Below, piece after piece: positions 8,901-16,880 of a stretch of DNA of 35,693 nucleotides. This DNA comes from Chitinophaga pinensis. GTDB lineage: Bacteria > Bacteroidota > Bacteroidia > Bacteroidales > GCA-2748055. The position numbers were made by a program, and so were the translations under genes. Each line of letters opens with the position of its first letter. Position 1 is the first letter of the stretch. The stretch is taken from the NCBI GenBank assembly GCA_945863035.1, contig CAMAZH010000032.1, positions 1-35,693 on the forward strand. Reading direction: 5' to 3'. The notes under the pieces are model-generated. The model did not search any database, had not been told where the DNA came from, and was given only the letters and a program-made list of their open reading frames with translations.

Positions 8901-9716
8901 ATGGGGATGAATAGATATTTTTTGTTAAGCATCTTACTGCAGCTTGTAATAATGTGCAATAATTCAGCGATGGCACAAGCTGATACCATAAAGTATGAAG
9001 GGGTTAAGGTTATTGTCCCAACAAATGAGAAAATTGAAAAGGATAATACCTATTTCTTCATTTCTGGAGGGTATCAAATCCCGGCCTGGTATAGGGTTCC
9101 AATGATTCCGGAGTTCCCTGTGAATATGGTGGTGGATGGGAATATGAACGTGAAAGCCTCAGGCTGGTTCGCCGGAGCGGGCCTAATGAAACGGACAAGG
9201 ACGCGGTTTGAAGTGGGAATTACTGCGGATTTTTTCAAAACCATTATTCCGGTTGCTTATGGTGGTCAAAGATCGACAAGTGACTGGGTTCTTGAACAAA
9301 GCGGCGTGCTAACCACCGATGTTATTGAGAACAATATAAACAGAATGGGTGAGGTTATCTCTATCCGTGCCACGGTGCGTTATAAAATACCAATAGGCAA
9401 ATTTAGGGTTTGGGGAGGGGTTTCCCCTGGGACATTCTCCAGCAAAATCTACTTTCAGCAAGACGGGAAGGCCGAACCCCTTGGAAACTACAGACAAACT
9501 TTATTGGGACTAAACTATCAGGCCGGTGTTGATCTGGCGGTTAAGAACAAAAAGGGAAAAAATTTGATGCTATTTACTTTTTTTTCCGATTTTGCTGGCC
9601 CTATGGTGGAAGAAAGAATGATCAGCCTGTTTAAGCCCGGTTGGGAGTTCCTTAATACTAAAGGCAATTTTATTATGAATCCGGTACGATTGGGTTTTGC
9701 TGTAGGCTTCCACTAG
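8901..9716 (+). CDS. Outer-membrane beta-barrel protein, hypothetical
   Basis: The frame is open from 8793, but the signal peptide starts at the ATGs at 8901/8907 ('MNRYFLLSILL', cleavage after 'NSAMAQ'), so I place the start there (about 271 aa). The mature protein begins 'ADTIKYEGVKVIVP' and then shows repeated amphipathic strands with Gly/aromatic spacing ('YFFISGGYQIP', 'GWFAGAGLMK', 'FEVGITADFF', 'GLNYQAGVDLAV'). It ends in a strand 'VRLGFAVGFH', as expected for a barrel of 8-10 strands. It has no enzymatic motif. It is transcribed divergently from the receiver/kinase-transporter pair and stands 59 bp before a degenerate hybrid kinase, so it may be an envelope part of the same signalling region (inference). 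Confidence 0.75.
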   Translation: MGMNRYFLLSILLQLVIMCNNSAMAQADTIKYEGVKVIVPTNEKIEKDNTYFFISGGYQIPAWYRVPMIPEFPVNMVVDGNMNVKASGWFAGAGLMKRTRTRFEVGITADFFKTIIPVAYGGQRSTSDWVLEQSGVLTTDVIENNINRMGEVISIRATVRYKIPIGKFRVWGGVSPGTFSSKIYFQQDGKAEPLGNYRQTLLGLNYQAGVDLAVKNKKGKNLMLFTFFSDFAGPMVEERMISLFKPGWEFLNTKGNFIMNPVRLGFAVGFH

Positions 9717-9775
9717 AGTTTTGCTTGCCTTCAGAAATGGCTGAAATTAATGAATAACCAACATAAATCGATCCT

Positions 9776-11185
9776 ATGAAGAAAAGAAATAATGTAATTA
9801 TCCTGGCCATGGTTCTGGGTTTGATAATGTACTTATTGGATGCAGTTGTTTTTTACTTCTTGCGTGGGATTGATGTCTCGTTTTTACAAGCTTTGCTCAC
9901 TAATATACCCATTCAGGAAGTTTATAGCAGGCTCATTATGGTTGTGGGCGTTTTTGTTTTCGGCCTACTGATGTTTGGGAAAATCAATGAGATATTTCTC
10001 GACAGCAATACCTTTTTTAATCATTCGAATAAGGATGCGAAAACGCTGATGGATCATCATTTTATGTCCAGCCTGTCTTACCAGGTGAGAACCCCCCTGA
10101 ATGCAATAATCGGGTTTTCCGAATTGTTGGAAAGACCGGATATTTCGCCTGATTCGAAAGCCATTTATCTGAGCCATATAAATTCCAGCAGCAAATATCT
10201 CTTATTGCTTGTTGACAACCTGTCGGAAATTTCAAAAATTGAATCCGAGAAATTTGTGATTAAAAAGGTGGCGATCAATGTCAATAAGCTGTTGGGGGAG
10301 ATGTTCCGGATTTTCGAGATACAGAAAGGAGAACTCGGGAAAAACAATATTCAGCTGTATGTTGAAAATGTGCGATCGGATGAGGAACTTGTCATTATGA
10401 CCGATCCTCAGCGATTAAAATTTGTTTTGAATAACCTGATGGAAAGCGCCTTTATTCACACAAAACAAGGTGTGGTGAAAATCGGTTACACCAAAAAAGA
10501 CAACGGGTTTATCGAGTTTTTTGTTAAAGATACGGGTGCAGGTTTTTCCCAGGAGCGGTTGGAAGTTATATTCGAGCGATACAATAAGCTAACCGACAAC
10601 TATAACCTTCCCTTTGACGGGTCTGTAATCCGATTGGCAATTTCAAAAAGTCTGGTGAAACTGCTGGGAGGGGAAATCCGGGCCGAATCGCATGTAGGGG
10701 AGGGGGTTTCGATCTATTTTACAATTCCGTTTGTTGAAGCAGCGAAGTCTAAAGCAGCGGTTCCGGTGAAAAAAGTTATTGATCTTGGCAGAAAAACAGC
10801 CGATAGCATTGAAAGGGACTGGTCGGGCAGATTCCTGTTAATTGCTGAAGATGTTGATTCGAATTATATATACCTGGAGGAAATCCTGCGACCCACAAAA
10901 ATTACAGTATTATGGGCTAGGAATGGGAAGGAGGCGTTGGATATGGTAAGAGCAAATGAGAAAATCGAGCTTGTGCTGATGGATATCCTTATGCCGATAA
11001 TGGATGGTTATGAAGCGTCAAGAGAAATTAAAAAAGTCCGACATGATTTGCCAATTATTGCTCAAACAGCATATTTTGTGGAAGACAAATCCAGAGACGA
11101 GGAGAACAGAAACTTCGATAAGTATCTGATTAAGCCGCTCTGGGCTCCGCAGCTGCTTAAAGCAATCGACAGCTATCTTGCCTGA
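9776..11185 (+). CDS. Degenerate hybrid histidine kinase with C-terminal receiver
   Basis: This 469-aa protein has two membrane helices (about 8-30 and 52-70) with a short loop between them and no obvious sensory domain. A HisKA-like segment follows (about 92-160), whose H-box reads 'SYQVRTPLN': Tyr102 replaces the phospho-His and Gln the following Glu. The GHKL-like part (about 205-320) has Ser224 in place of the Mg-binding N-box Asn, an acceptable G1 box (DTGAG, 252-256) and a ruined G2 box ('GSVIRL', 282-287). The C-terminal receiver (about 352-469) keeps its acidic pair, Asp403 in 'LMDILMP' and Lys453. Autophosphorylation is therefore unlikely, while the receiver looks able to accept phosphate. 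It lies 59 bp after the barrel gene and 127 bp before a SiaC-family gene. Confidence 0.87.
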   Translation: MKKRNNVIILAMVLGLIMYLLDAVVFYFLRGIDVSFLQALLTNIPIQEVYSRLIMVVGVFVFGLLMFGKINEIFLDSNTFFNHSNKDAKTLMDHHFMSSLSYQVRTPLNAIIGFSELLERPDISPDSKAIYLSHINSSSKYLLLLVDNLSEISKIESEKFVIKKVAINVNKLLGEMFRIFEIQKGELGKNNIQLYVENVRSDEELVIMTDPQRLKFVLNNLMESAFIHTKQGVVKIGYTKKDNGFIEFFVKDTGAGFSQERLEVIFERYNKLTDNYNLPFDGSVIRLAISKSLVKLLGGEIRAESHVGEGVSIYFTIPFVEAAKSKAAVPVKKVIDLGRKTADSIERDWSGRFLLIAEDVDSNYIYLEEILRPTKITVLWARNGKEALDMVRANEKIELVLMDILMPIMDGYEASREIKKVRHDLPIIAQTAYFVEDKSRDEENRNFDKYLIKPLWAPQLLKAIDSYLA

Positions 11186-11312
11186 TAATCTTCTGTATGT
11201 CACTAATCTCAAGATTCAGTTTTTGCAATTTCTTATTTGACATTAAGAAAAATAACCTATCTTGTTATCGATGCTATCCACGTGAATGTGAAATATAAAT
11301 CATACAAATACC

Positions 11313-11702
11313 ATGAACACTATAACCATTCAACGAACAACAAACTCTCCGGATATCCTTCTGGATGCCAAAAAAGGACTTATCGAGATAAAAGGGGCTT
11401 CATTCCTGGAGGACAGCTCAGCGTTTTACAACCCGATTCTTGATTGGGTGGCTGAATATGTTAAATCGCCGGTTGATACAACCGTAAATGTTGAGCTAAC
11501 ATATTTCAACTCCTCAGCCGCGAAACTGCTTCTTACTATTTTTAAAACTCTTGGGGTAATCGAGAAAAAGAACCTAAGCCTGAAGGTAAACTGGAGCTAT
11601 TCGGAAGATGACGAGGATATTAGGGATTCAGGACATGATTTCTCCAAATTGTCAGGGATAAAATTCAAAATGATCGAAAGCGACGGTCCCGATAACGACT
11701 AA
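11313..11702 (+). CDS. SiaC-family (DUF1987) regulatory phosphoprotein
   Basis: This 129-aa soluble protein matches the DUF1987/SiaC family by pattern: an N-terminal 'SPDILLDAKKGLIEIKG', then 'SSAFYNPILDWV', then 'VNVELTYFNSSAAKLLL', and an acidic C-terminal tail. In Pseudomonas aeruginosa, SiaC is phosphorylated on Thr68 by the kinase SiaB, dephosphorylated by the PP2C-type SiaA, and in its unphosphorylated state activates the diguanylate cyclase SiaD. Here Ser67 and Ser68 occupy the corresponding loop, so a phosphorylatable residue is present (inferred alignment). No SiaA, SiaB or SiaD homologue is visible in the window; the nearest ATPase-fold proteins are the two degenerate kinases upstream. 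The stop codon runs into the A tract of the terminator hairpin shared with leuB. Confidence 0.8.
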   Translation: MNTITIQRTTNSPDILLDAKKGLIEIKGASFLEDSSAFYNPILDWVAEYVKSPVDTTVNVELTYFNSSAAKLLLTIFKTLGVIEKKNLSLKVNWSYSEDDEDIRDSGHDFSKLSGIKFKMIESDGPDND

Positions 11703-11737
11703 AAAAAACTGGGGTTGAAATTGTCTTTCAACCCCAG
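11701..11737 (-). terminator. Intrinsic terminator of the leu operon
   Basis: A perfect 12-bp stem (11709-11720 with 11726-11737, starting CTGGGGTTG) with a 5-nt loop is followed on the minus strand by eight T residues (11708-11701). It lies 33 bp past the leuB stop. On the plus strand the hairpin directly follows the siaC stop but has no good T tract. Confidence 0.9.
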
Positions 11738-11769
11738 CTTGATTTGAGATTCTATTGTAATGTGCTGAT

Positions 11770-12825
11770 TTAAATGTTTTTCGAAATCCAATCGCCAACC
11801 TCAGAGGTTTTGTAGGATTTTCCTTCGGCAATATCTACTGTAACTACACCAGCTGCAAGTGATTTGTCTGTCGCATCACGGATGGCTTTTGCTTCTTCCT
11901 GTAAATCAAGAGCAAGTTCGAGCATCATGGCTGCGGAAAGTATTGTTGCAACGGGGTTTGCAATATCCTTTCCAGCTGCTTGTGGGTAGGAGCCATGAAT
12001 GGGCTCAAAAACGCTGGTGTGAATTCCAACTGATGCGGAAGGTAAAAGCCCAAGCGATCCGGTAATAACGCTTGCTTCATCGGAAAGGATATCCCCGAAC
12101 ATGTTTTCAGTAACCATAACGTCAAACTTTTTCGGCCACTGTATAATCTGCATCGCTGCATTATCAACAAACATATAGTCAACGGCAATGTCTTTGTAGG
12201 AGGGTTCCATCTCCTGAACCGTCTCTCTCCATAATCTGGAGGTGGCAAGCACATTGGCTTTGTCGACAACGGTAAGCCTTTTGTTCCTTTTTGCTGCATA
12301 CTCAAAGCCCAGCTTGGTGATGCGAATAACCTCGTCCTTTGTGTATGTACAAGTGTCAAAAGCCTTGGTAAGGTCTTCTGATCTTCCTTTCTCCCCAAAA
12401 TATATACCGCCCGTTAACTCGCGAATGACCACGAAATCCGCACCATCCACCAAGTCGGGACGTAGCGGTGATTTGTGAATAAGCGACTTAAAGGTTGTGA
12501 CAGGCCGTATGTTGGCGTACAATCCCAGTTTTTTTCTCATGGCGAGAAGGCCCTGCTCAGGTCTGACCTTGGCCTTCGGGTCGTTGTCGTACTTGGGGTC
12601 GCCAATGGCACCAAACAGAACCGCATCCGAATTCATGCAAAGGTCGAAAGTCTCATCCGGGAATGGGTTTCCAACAGCATCAATGGCACAGGCACCCACC
12701 AGAGCACTTGTGAAGTGAAACTTGTGATTATACTTTTGGCCAACAGCTTCAAGCACTTTAATGGCTTGTTCAATAATTTCGGGGCCGATACCATCACCTG
12801 CGAGTACTGCGATTTTGAATTCCAT
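11770..12825 (-). CDS. leuB: 3-isopropylmalate dehydrogenase
   Basis: This 351-aa enzyme oxidises and decarboxylates (2R,3S)-3-isopropylmalate to 2-oxoisocaproate with NAD in leucine synthesis; family members can also act on 3-methylmalate in the citramalate route to isoleucine. Visible signatures are the start '[14 protein letters not shown]', the substrate region '[15 protein letters not shown]', the metal-site stretch '[16 protein letters not shown]' and the NAD-binding '[19 protein letters not shown]'. The length is normal. It is the last gene of the minus-strand leuC-leuD-synthase-leuB unit, 89 bp after the synthase, and is followed by a strong intrinsic terminator. Confidence 0.97.
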   Translation of the reverse strand: MEFKIAVLAGDGIGPEIIEQAIKVLEAVGQKYNHKFHFTSALVGACAIDAVGNPFPDETFDLCMNSDAVLFGAIGDPKYDNDPKAKVRPEQGLLAMRKKLGLYANIRPVTTFKSLIHKSPLRPDLVDGADFVVIRELTGGIYFGEKGRSEDLTKAFDTCTYTKDEVIRITKLGFEYAAKRNKRLTVVDKANVLATSRLWRETVQEMEPSYKDIAVDYMFVDNAAMQIIQWPKKFDVMVTENMFGDILSDEASVITGSLGLLPSASVGIHTSVFEPIHGSYPQAAGKDIANPVATILSAAMMLELALDLQEEAKAIRDATDKSLAAGVVTVDIAEGKSYKTSEVGDWISKNI

Positions 12826-12914
12826 GACGAATTAGAGTTTTGAGTTAAAAAGTAAATTACTGGCTGATATGCTTTCCATGTTTGTAAAGAGAAATTTCAT
12901 TTGGAATGGAAACC

Positions 12915-14444
12915 TCAATCTTTTGAGTTCTCCATTTCATCAATAATATTCAACATTTTCAATGTTCCTTTGATTGCTGCAACCGTTTGGTCGGAGTCGA
13001 GTCCACGGGTTTTTATGATCTTCCCGGAATAGTCCCATGTGATAGAGCATTCAACAAGTGCATCGGTTTTACCTCCTGGAGGAATCGTAACCACGTAGTC
13101 GGTAAGCACCGGGTGTTTCTTTTCCAGCTTATCGTAAATTTTCCAGAGGGCTTTCATAAATGCATCGTACTGACCATCACCCGAAGCCGTTTCTTCATAG
13201 CTGGCGCAATTTATTTCAATACTTAGGGTTGCCATAGAACGTAAGCCCTTTGCGACGGAAAGCGAATAGTTTTTAATTTTGATGTTCTGATTGACTTTTT
13301 CGCTTTTCAGGACGTCTGAAATGATATACGGAAGATCTTCTTTGGATACCGTTTCCTTCTTGTCTCCCAACTCGATGATCCGTTCTGTGACCATTTTCAT
13401 TTCATCCTTGCTGAGCTCAATACCAAGTTCTTCCAGATTTTTTATCACACTGGCTTTTCCCGACATCTTGCCAAGTGCGTATTGGCGTTTTCTGCCAAAT
13501 CGTTCAGGGAGCAGATCGTTAAAATACAGATTGTCTTTCTGGTCTCCGTCGGCATGAATACCACTGGTTTGGGTAAAGACATTTTCGCCGATTAGCGGCT
13601 TGTTTGCCGGTATCCGAATCCCGGAGAACGATTCGATAAACTTGCTGACCAGGTATAATTTATCTTCCTGAACCGACATTTCATATTTGAAATGGTCCTT
13701 AACTATTCCTATAACGCTTGAAATCGGAACATTGCCGGCCCTTTCGCCCAATCCGTTAATGGTGGTGTGTATTCCGGTTATCCCTGCACTTACAGCTGAG
13801 AAAACATTTGCTGTTGCAAGGTCATAATCGTTGTGGGCATGAAAATCGAATCCGAGTTTTGGATAGCGGGTCTTCATGTCGAGACAGAATTTGTAGGTCT
13901 CCTCATGGTTCAGAATTCCTAAAGTATCCGGTAACATGAACCTGTCGATATTTTCATTCTGCAGACTGTCGAGCATCTGGTACATGTATTCGGGGGAGTT
14001 TCTCATGCCATTCGACCAATCTTCGAAATAGATGTTAACCCGAATACCCATTGCTTTGGCTGTTTTCAAAAGGCCTTTTATATCTTCAATGTGTTGTTCG
14101 GGGGATTTGCGAAGCTGATGTTGACAATGTTTTAAGGATCCTTTGGTAAGCAGGTTGATCACTTTTCCGCCGGCATTCTCGATCCACTTGAGGGAGATGT
14201 CACCATCAACAAACCCCAGAACCTCTACTTTTTCAATAAAGCCATGCTCTTTGGCCCAAGCGAAGATCATCTTTGCACCTTTATATTCTCCCTCGGAAAC
14301 GCGGGCAGAGGCAATTTCTATACGGTCAACCCTCAAGTCCTCAAGCAAAAGCTTTGCCATAGTAAGCTTTTCCGTTCCTGTAAACGACACGCCGGAGGTT
14401 TGTTCCCCATCCCGAAGTGTCGTGTCCATTATAGTAATCTTCAT
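12915..14444 (-). CDS. 2-isopropylmalate/(R)-citramalate synthase family enzyme
   Basis: This 509-aa protein has an N-terminal HMGL-like TIM barrel with 'TLRDGEQ' (9-15), the metal-binding HxH with 'FHAHNDYDLA' (His202, His204, Asp206) and 'NGLGERAGN' (230-238). After a linker comes a C-terminal LeuA regulatory domain (about 385-505), the site of leucine or isoleucine feedback. The family condenses acetyl-CoA with 2-oxoisovalerate (LeuA) or pyruvate (CimA). Within Bacteroidota this form usually sits between leuB and leuD as a second, LeuA2-type synthase with a canonical leuA nearby; none is present in this window. The true substrate cannot be decided from sequence by eye. It is 172 bp downstream of leuD, a larger gap than elsewhere in the operon. 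Confidence 0.93.
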   Translation of the reverse strand: MKITIMDTTLRDGEQTSGVSFTGTEKLTMAKLLLEDLRVDRIEIASARVSEGEYKGAKMIFAWAKEHGFIEKVEVLGFVDGDISLKWIENAGGKVINLLTKGSLKHCQHQLRKSPEQHIEDIKGLLKTAKAMGIRVNIYFEDWSNGMRNSPEYMYQMLDSLQNENIDRFMLPDTLGILNHEETYKFCLDMKTRYPKLGFDFHAHNDYDLATANVFSAVSAGITGIHTTINGLGERAGNVPISSVIGIVKDHFKYEMSVQEDKLYLVSKFIESFSGIRIPANKPLIGENVFTQTSGIHADGDQKDNLYFNDLLPERFGRKRQYALGKMSGKASVIKNLEELGIELSKDEMKMVTERIIELGDKKETVSKEDLPYIISDVLKSEKVNQNIKIKNYSLSVAKGLRSMATLSIEINCASYEETASGDGQYDAFMKALWKIYDKLEKKHPVLTDYVVTIPPGGKTDALVECSITWDYSGKIIKTRGLDSDQTVAAIKGTLKMLNIIDEMENSKD

Positions 14445-14456
14445 GGTTTTTGTTTT

Positions 14457-14543
14457 TTAAAATAAATGCGAACCAACGTGCCGGTATTTCACCCCCGCTA
14501 GTCTTACCTTCTGAGGATGGTGAACCTCTTTGCTTTCTCTCAT
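14457..14543 (-). CDS. Possible 28-codon ORF upstream of the synthase gene
   Basis: In the 172-bp leuD-synthase gap the minus strand holds an ATG frame of 28 codons (M-R-E-S-K-E-V ... V-G-S-H-L-F) ending 12 bp before the synthase start. Its base composition is richer in G+C than neighbouring spacers. The peptide is basic and His-rich, not rich in Leu/Ile/Val, so it does not look like a classical attenuator leader. It could be a chance frame or the trace of an RNA element. Confidence 0.25.
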   Translation of the reverse strand: MRESKEVHHPQKVRLAGVKYRHVGSHLF

Positions 14544-14616
14544 TCCGAGGCCCAATAATCCAATGTTACCTGTTCGTTATTTTTGGCCGAGCCTGACGAC
14601 GCTAGATGACTTCCTC

Positions 14617-15204
14617 TTACTTTTTTTCAAAAGCCTCAATCTTGTCCTTCCGGCTCACGAGATAGTCAATATCCTCATATCCGTTCAAGAGGCACTCTTT
14701 TTTATAGGGATTGATGTCGAAAATTTCTTTTTCTCCCGTAGCCTCAAGGGAAATCTCCTGCTTGAGGAGGTCGACTTTGATTTTTGTGTCGGGGTCTTTT
14801 TCAACTTCTTTAAACATTTTTTCCAGAAAGTTCTCAGATACCTGTACGGGTAAAAGTCCTATATTCAGTGAGTTTCCTTTGAAAATGTCAGCGAAGAAGC
14901 TTGATACAACAACTTTAAAGCCGTAATCGTAAATAGCCCATGCTGCATGTTCGCGACTCGATCCGCTTCCGAAGTTTTTTCCACCAACCAGAATGGCACC
15001 AGAGTATTTGTTTTGGTTTAGCACAAACTCGGGTTTGGGGCTATTCTGTCCGTCGTACCTCCAGTCCCTGAATAAATTTTCTCCAAAACCATCGCGGGTT
15101 GTAGCTTTCAGGAAGCGTGCCGGGGTGATCTGATCGGTGTCGACGTTTTCTATGGGTAGCGGAACAGCTGAGGAAACGAGTGTTATAAATTTTTCGATTG
15201 CCAT
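14617..15204 (-). CDS. leuD: 3-isopropylmalate dehydratase small subunit
   Basis: This 195-aa protein pairs with LeuC to isomerise 2- to 3-isopropylmalate, and in related systems (R)-citramalate to 3-methylmalate. Family marks are '[18 protein letters not shown]' near the start, the loop '[17 protein letters not shown]' (about residues 75-90) that closes over the substrate, and 'LNIGLLPVQ'. The length matches proteobacterial-type LeuD (about 200 aa), not the short archaeal type. It starts about 43 bp after the leuC stop, and the gap contains a palindromic repeat pair. Confidence 0.96.
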   Translation of the reverse strand: MAIEKFITLVSSAVPLPIENVDTDQITPARFLKATTRDGFGENLFRDWRYDGQNSPKPEFVLNQNKYSGAILVGGKNFGSGSSREHAAWAIYDYGFKVVVSSFFADIFKGNSLNIGLLPVQVSENFLEKMFKEVEKDPDTKIKVDLLKQEISLEATGEKEIFDINPYKKECLLNGYEDIDYLVSRKDKIEAFEKK

Positions 15205-15235
15205 TTGATTGGGTGCTAATTGGTTAATTTAATTT

Positions 15236-15265
15236 ACCTGACAGGTCTATAGACCTGACAGGTCT
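15236..15265. repeat. Tandem pair of palindromic ACCTGACAGGTCT repeats overlapping the leuC 3' end
   Basis: The 13-mer ACCTGACAGGTCT occurs at 15236-15248 and again at 15253-15265. The second copy, extended to 15251, has 7-bp arms AGACCTG/CAGGTCT around a single central base. Palindromes of the ACCTGWCAGGT type are, to my knowledge, scattered in many Bacteroidota genomes. Here copy two encodes the final leuC codons, and the TAG stop (15249-15247) is formed at the junction of the two copies. Confidence 0.8.
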
Positions 15266-16653
15266 CTTGGGTCTACAATTTTGCCTGCAACCGCCACAGC
15301 GGCCGCTGTAAGAGGACTTGCGAGCATCGACCTTGATCCTGGGCCCTGACGGCCTTCGAAGTTTCGGTTTGAAGTGGTAACGGCCAGTTTGCCCTGTGGA
15401 ATCTTGTCGTCGTTCATCGCCAGACAGGCTGAACAACCGGGCTGCCGAAGCTTAAAACCTGCATCCTCAAGTATTTTTGTCAGTCCTTCAGCATGTGCCT
15501 GTTTCTCCACCTGCTTCGATCCAGGAACAATCCATGCAGTAATATTATCGGCTTTCTTACGGCCTTTGACAAAAGCGGCAACCTCACGCAAATCCTCTAT
15601 GCGCCCATTGGTACAGCTTCCTACAAAAACATAATCGACCGGTTTTCCTATTAACGATTCTTCATGCTTAAAGCCCATATATGCCAAAGCTTTGCTGAAG
15701 GTTATCCGATTGCTTGCCTCGATATCTTTTTCGGCGGGGATTTTCGCGGTAATCTTTAAACCCATACCCGGGTTAGTACCATAGGTTATCATGGGCTCAA
15801 TATCGGCAGCATTGTAGGTCAACTCTGCATCGAAAACGGCATCGTCATCAGTCTTAAGCTTTTTCCACTGAGCAACGGCCTTGTCGAATTCAACACCTTG
15901 CGGCGCAAACTCACGACCTTTGATATATTCGAAAGTGGTTTCGTCCGGAGCAATTAACCCCCCTCTGGCTCCACTCTCTATGCTCATGTTGCAAATTGTC
16001 ATGCGGCCTTCCATAGAAAGACTCCGAATGGCAGAGCCTGCATATTCAATAAAATAACCGGTGCCACCGCTGGCAGTGATCTTTGCAATAATGTAAAGAA
16101 TAATGTCCTTTGCGGTAACGCCCTTGCCAGTCTTGCCTTCAACGTTTATTCTCATCCTTTTCGGCTTGGGCTGCATGATGCATTGAGAAGCCAGAACCAT
16201 CTCAACTTCCGATGTCCCGATGCCAAAGGCAACGCTGCCAAATGCACCGTGTGTGGAAGTGTGACTGTCGCCACACACGATCGTCATCCCGGGCTGGGTG
16301 ATACCAAGCTCCGGACCGATTACGTGAACAATGCCCTGATATGGATGGTTAAGCCCGTAAAGTGTAATGCCGTGACGGTTGCAGTTCTCCGTCAGCTTGG
16401 CTACCTGAAAAGCGGAAAGTTGGTCTTTGATGGGCAAATGCTGATCAACTGTTGGTACGTTATGATCGGGTGTTGCAACCGTGTTCTCTGGACGAAAAAC
16501 ATTAAGCCCGCGTTTCTCGATCCCTGCAAATGCCTGAGGACTTGTGACCTCATGCACCAGATGTTTGTCGATATATAAGATACTGGGCCCGCCGGCTATC
16601 TCTTCAATCACATGCGAATCCCAGATTTTGTCGAATAGTGTTTTACCTGCCAA
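15247..16653 (-). CDS. leuC: 3-isopropylmalate dehydratase large subunit
   Basis: This aconitase-family subunit binds a 4Fe-4S cluster. I place the start at a TTG (16653), giving 468 aa beginning '(M)[13 protein letters not shown]' as in most LeuC proteins. The cluster cysteines then fall at 347 ('GSCTNGR'), 407 and 410 ('GCSAC'), the numbering known for the E. coli enzyme. The frame is open back to an ATG at 16737, but that region contains the promoter (16699-16734), and no ATG exists between promoter and TTG. Other marks are '[13 protein letters not shown]' and '[18 protein letters not shown]'. The last residues (R-D-L-S-G-L) come from a palindromic repeat and differ from the usual ending. 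It is first in the leuC-leuD-synthase-leuB operon. Confidence 0.95.
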   Translation of the reverse strand: MAGKTLFDKIWDSHVIEEIAGGPSILYIDKHLVHEVTSPQAFAGIEKRGLNVFRPENTVATPDHNVPTVDQHLPIKDQLSAFQVAKLTENCNRHGITLYGLNHPYQGIVHVIGPELGITQPGMTIVCGDSHTSTHGAFGSVAFGIGTSEVEMVLASQCIMQPKPKRMRINVEGKTGKGVTAKDIILYIIAKITASGGTGYFIEYAGSAIRSLSMEGRMTICNMSIESGARGGLIAPDETTFEYIKGREFAPQGVEFDKAVAQWKKLKTDDDAVFDAELTYNAADIEPMITYGTNPGMGLKITAKIPAEKDIEASNRITFSKALAYMGFKHEESLIGKPVDYVFVGSCTNGRIEDLREVAAFVKGRKKADNITAWIVPGSKQVEKQAHAEGLTKILEDAGFKLRQPGCSACLAMNDDKIPQGKLAVTTSNRNFEGRQGPGSRSMLASPLTAAAVAVAGKIVDPRDLSGL

Positions 16654-16698
16654 TGGATTATGATTTAATGAACTTTTTTCGTGTTGTTTATTGGGATG

Positions 16699-16734
16699 CA
16701 AATGTACGAAATATCTTAAATATTTCATCCAAAA
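16699..16734 (-). promoter_or_regulatory. Bacteroidota-type promoter of the leuC operon
   Basis: Reading the minus strand, a -7 element TACATTTG (16706-16699) matches TAnnTTTG exactly. A TTTTGG -33 element (16734-16729) precedes it, with 23 bases between its TTTTG and the -7 element. The predicted start near 16694 leaves a leader of about 40 nt before the TTG start codon. The element rules out the upstream ATG at 16737 as the leuC start. Confidence 0.75.
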
Positions 16735-16750
16735 CACCCTGTCGCAATTA

Positions 16751-16819
16751 CAATTTGTCAGATTTTATACCAATAAACGATTAAACCCGATATATTTGAC
16801 GGGGGAATCTGACAAATTG
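16751..16819. repeat. 14-bp perfect inverted repeat framing a 41-bp core, upstream of leuC
   Basis: CAATTTGTCAGATT (16751-16764) is exactly inverted at 16806-16819. The core contains a further small CCCG/CGGG pairing. It lies between the stop of the upstream dehydrogenase gene and the leuC -33 element. It could be an operator, a transcript structure or a tiny mobile-like element; no target duplication or T tract is visible. Confidence 0.7.
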
Positions 16820-16880
16820 AAATAGTTTATATCCCTGAGATTTCTTTTCCGCTGGAACTGGGAGAGTATCCGGAACAACC

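Noticed and set aside
11237..11443. 68-codon plus-strand frame before and within the SiaC-like gene
   Set aside because: It overlaps the SiaC-family frame out of register and the translated part shows no family features.
14457..14543. Classical leucine attenuator leader peptide upstream of the synthase
   Set aside because: The 28-codon frame is not enriched in Leu, Ile or Val codons and no terminator hairpin with T tract follows it.
16751..16819. Inverted repeat as the terminator of the PQQ dehydrogenase gene
   Set aside because: The stem is interrupted by a 41-bp core and no T run follows it on the minus strand.
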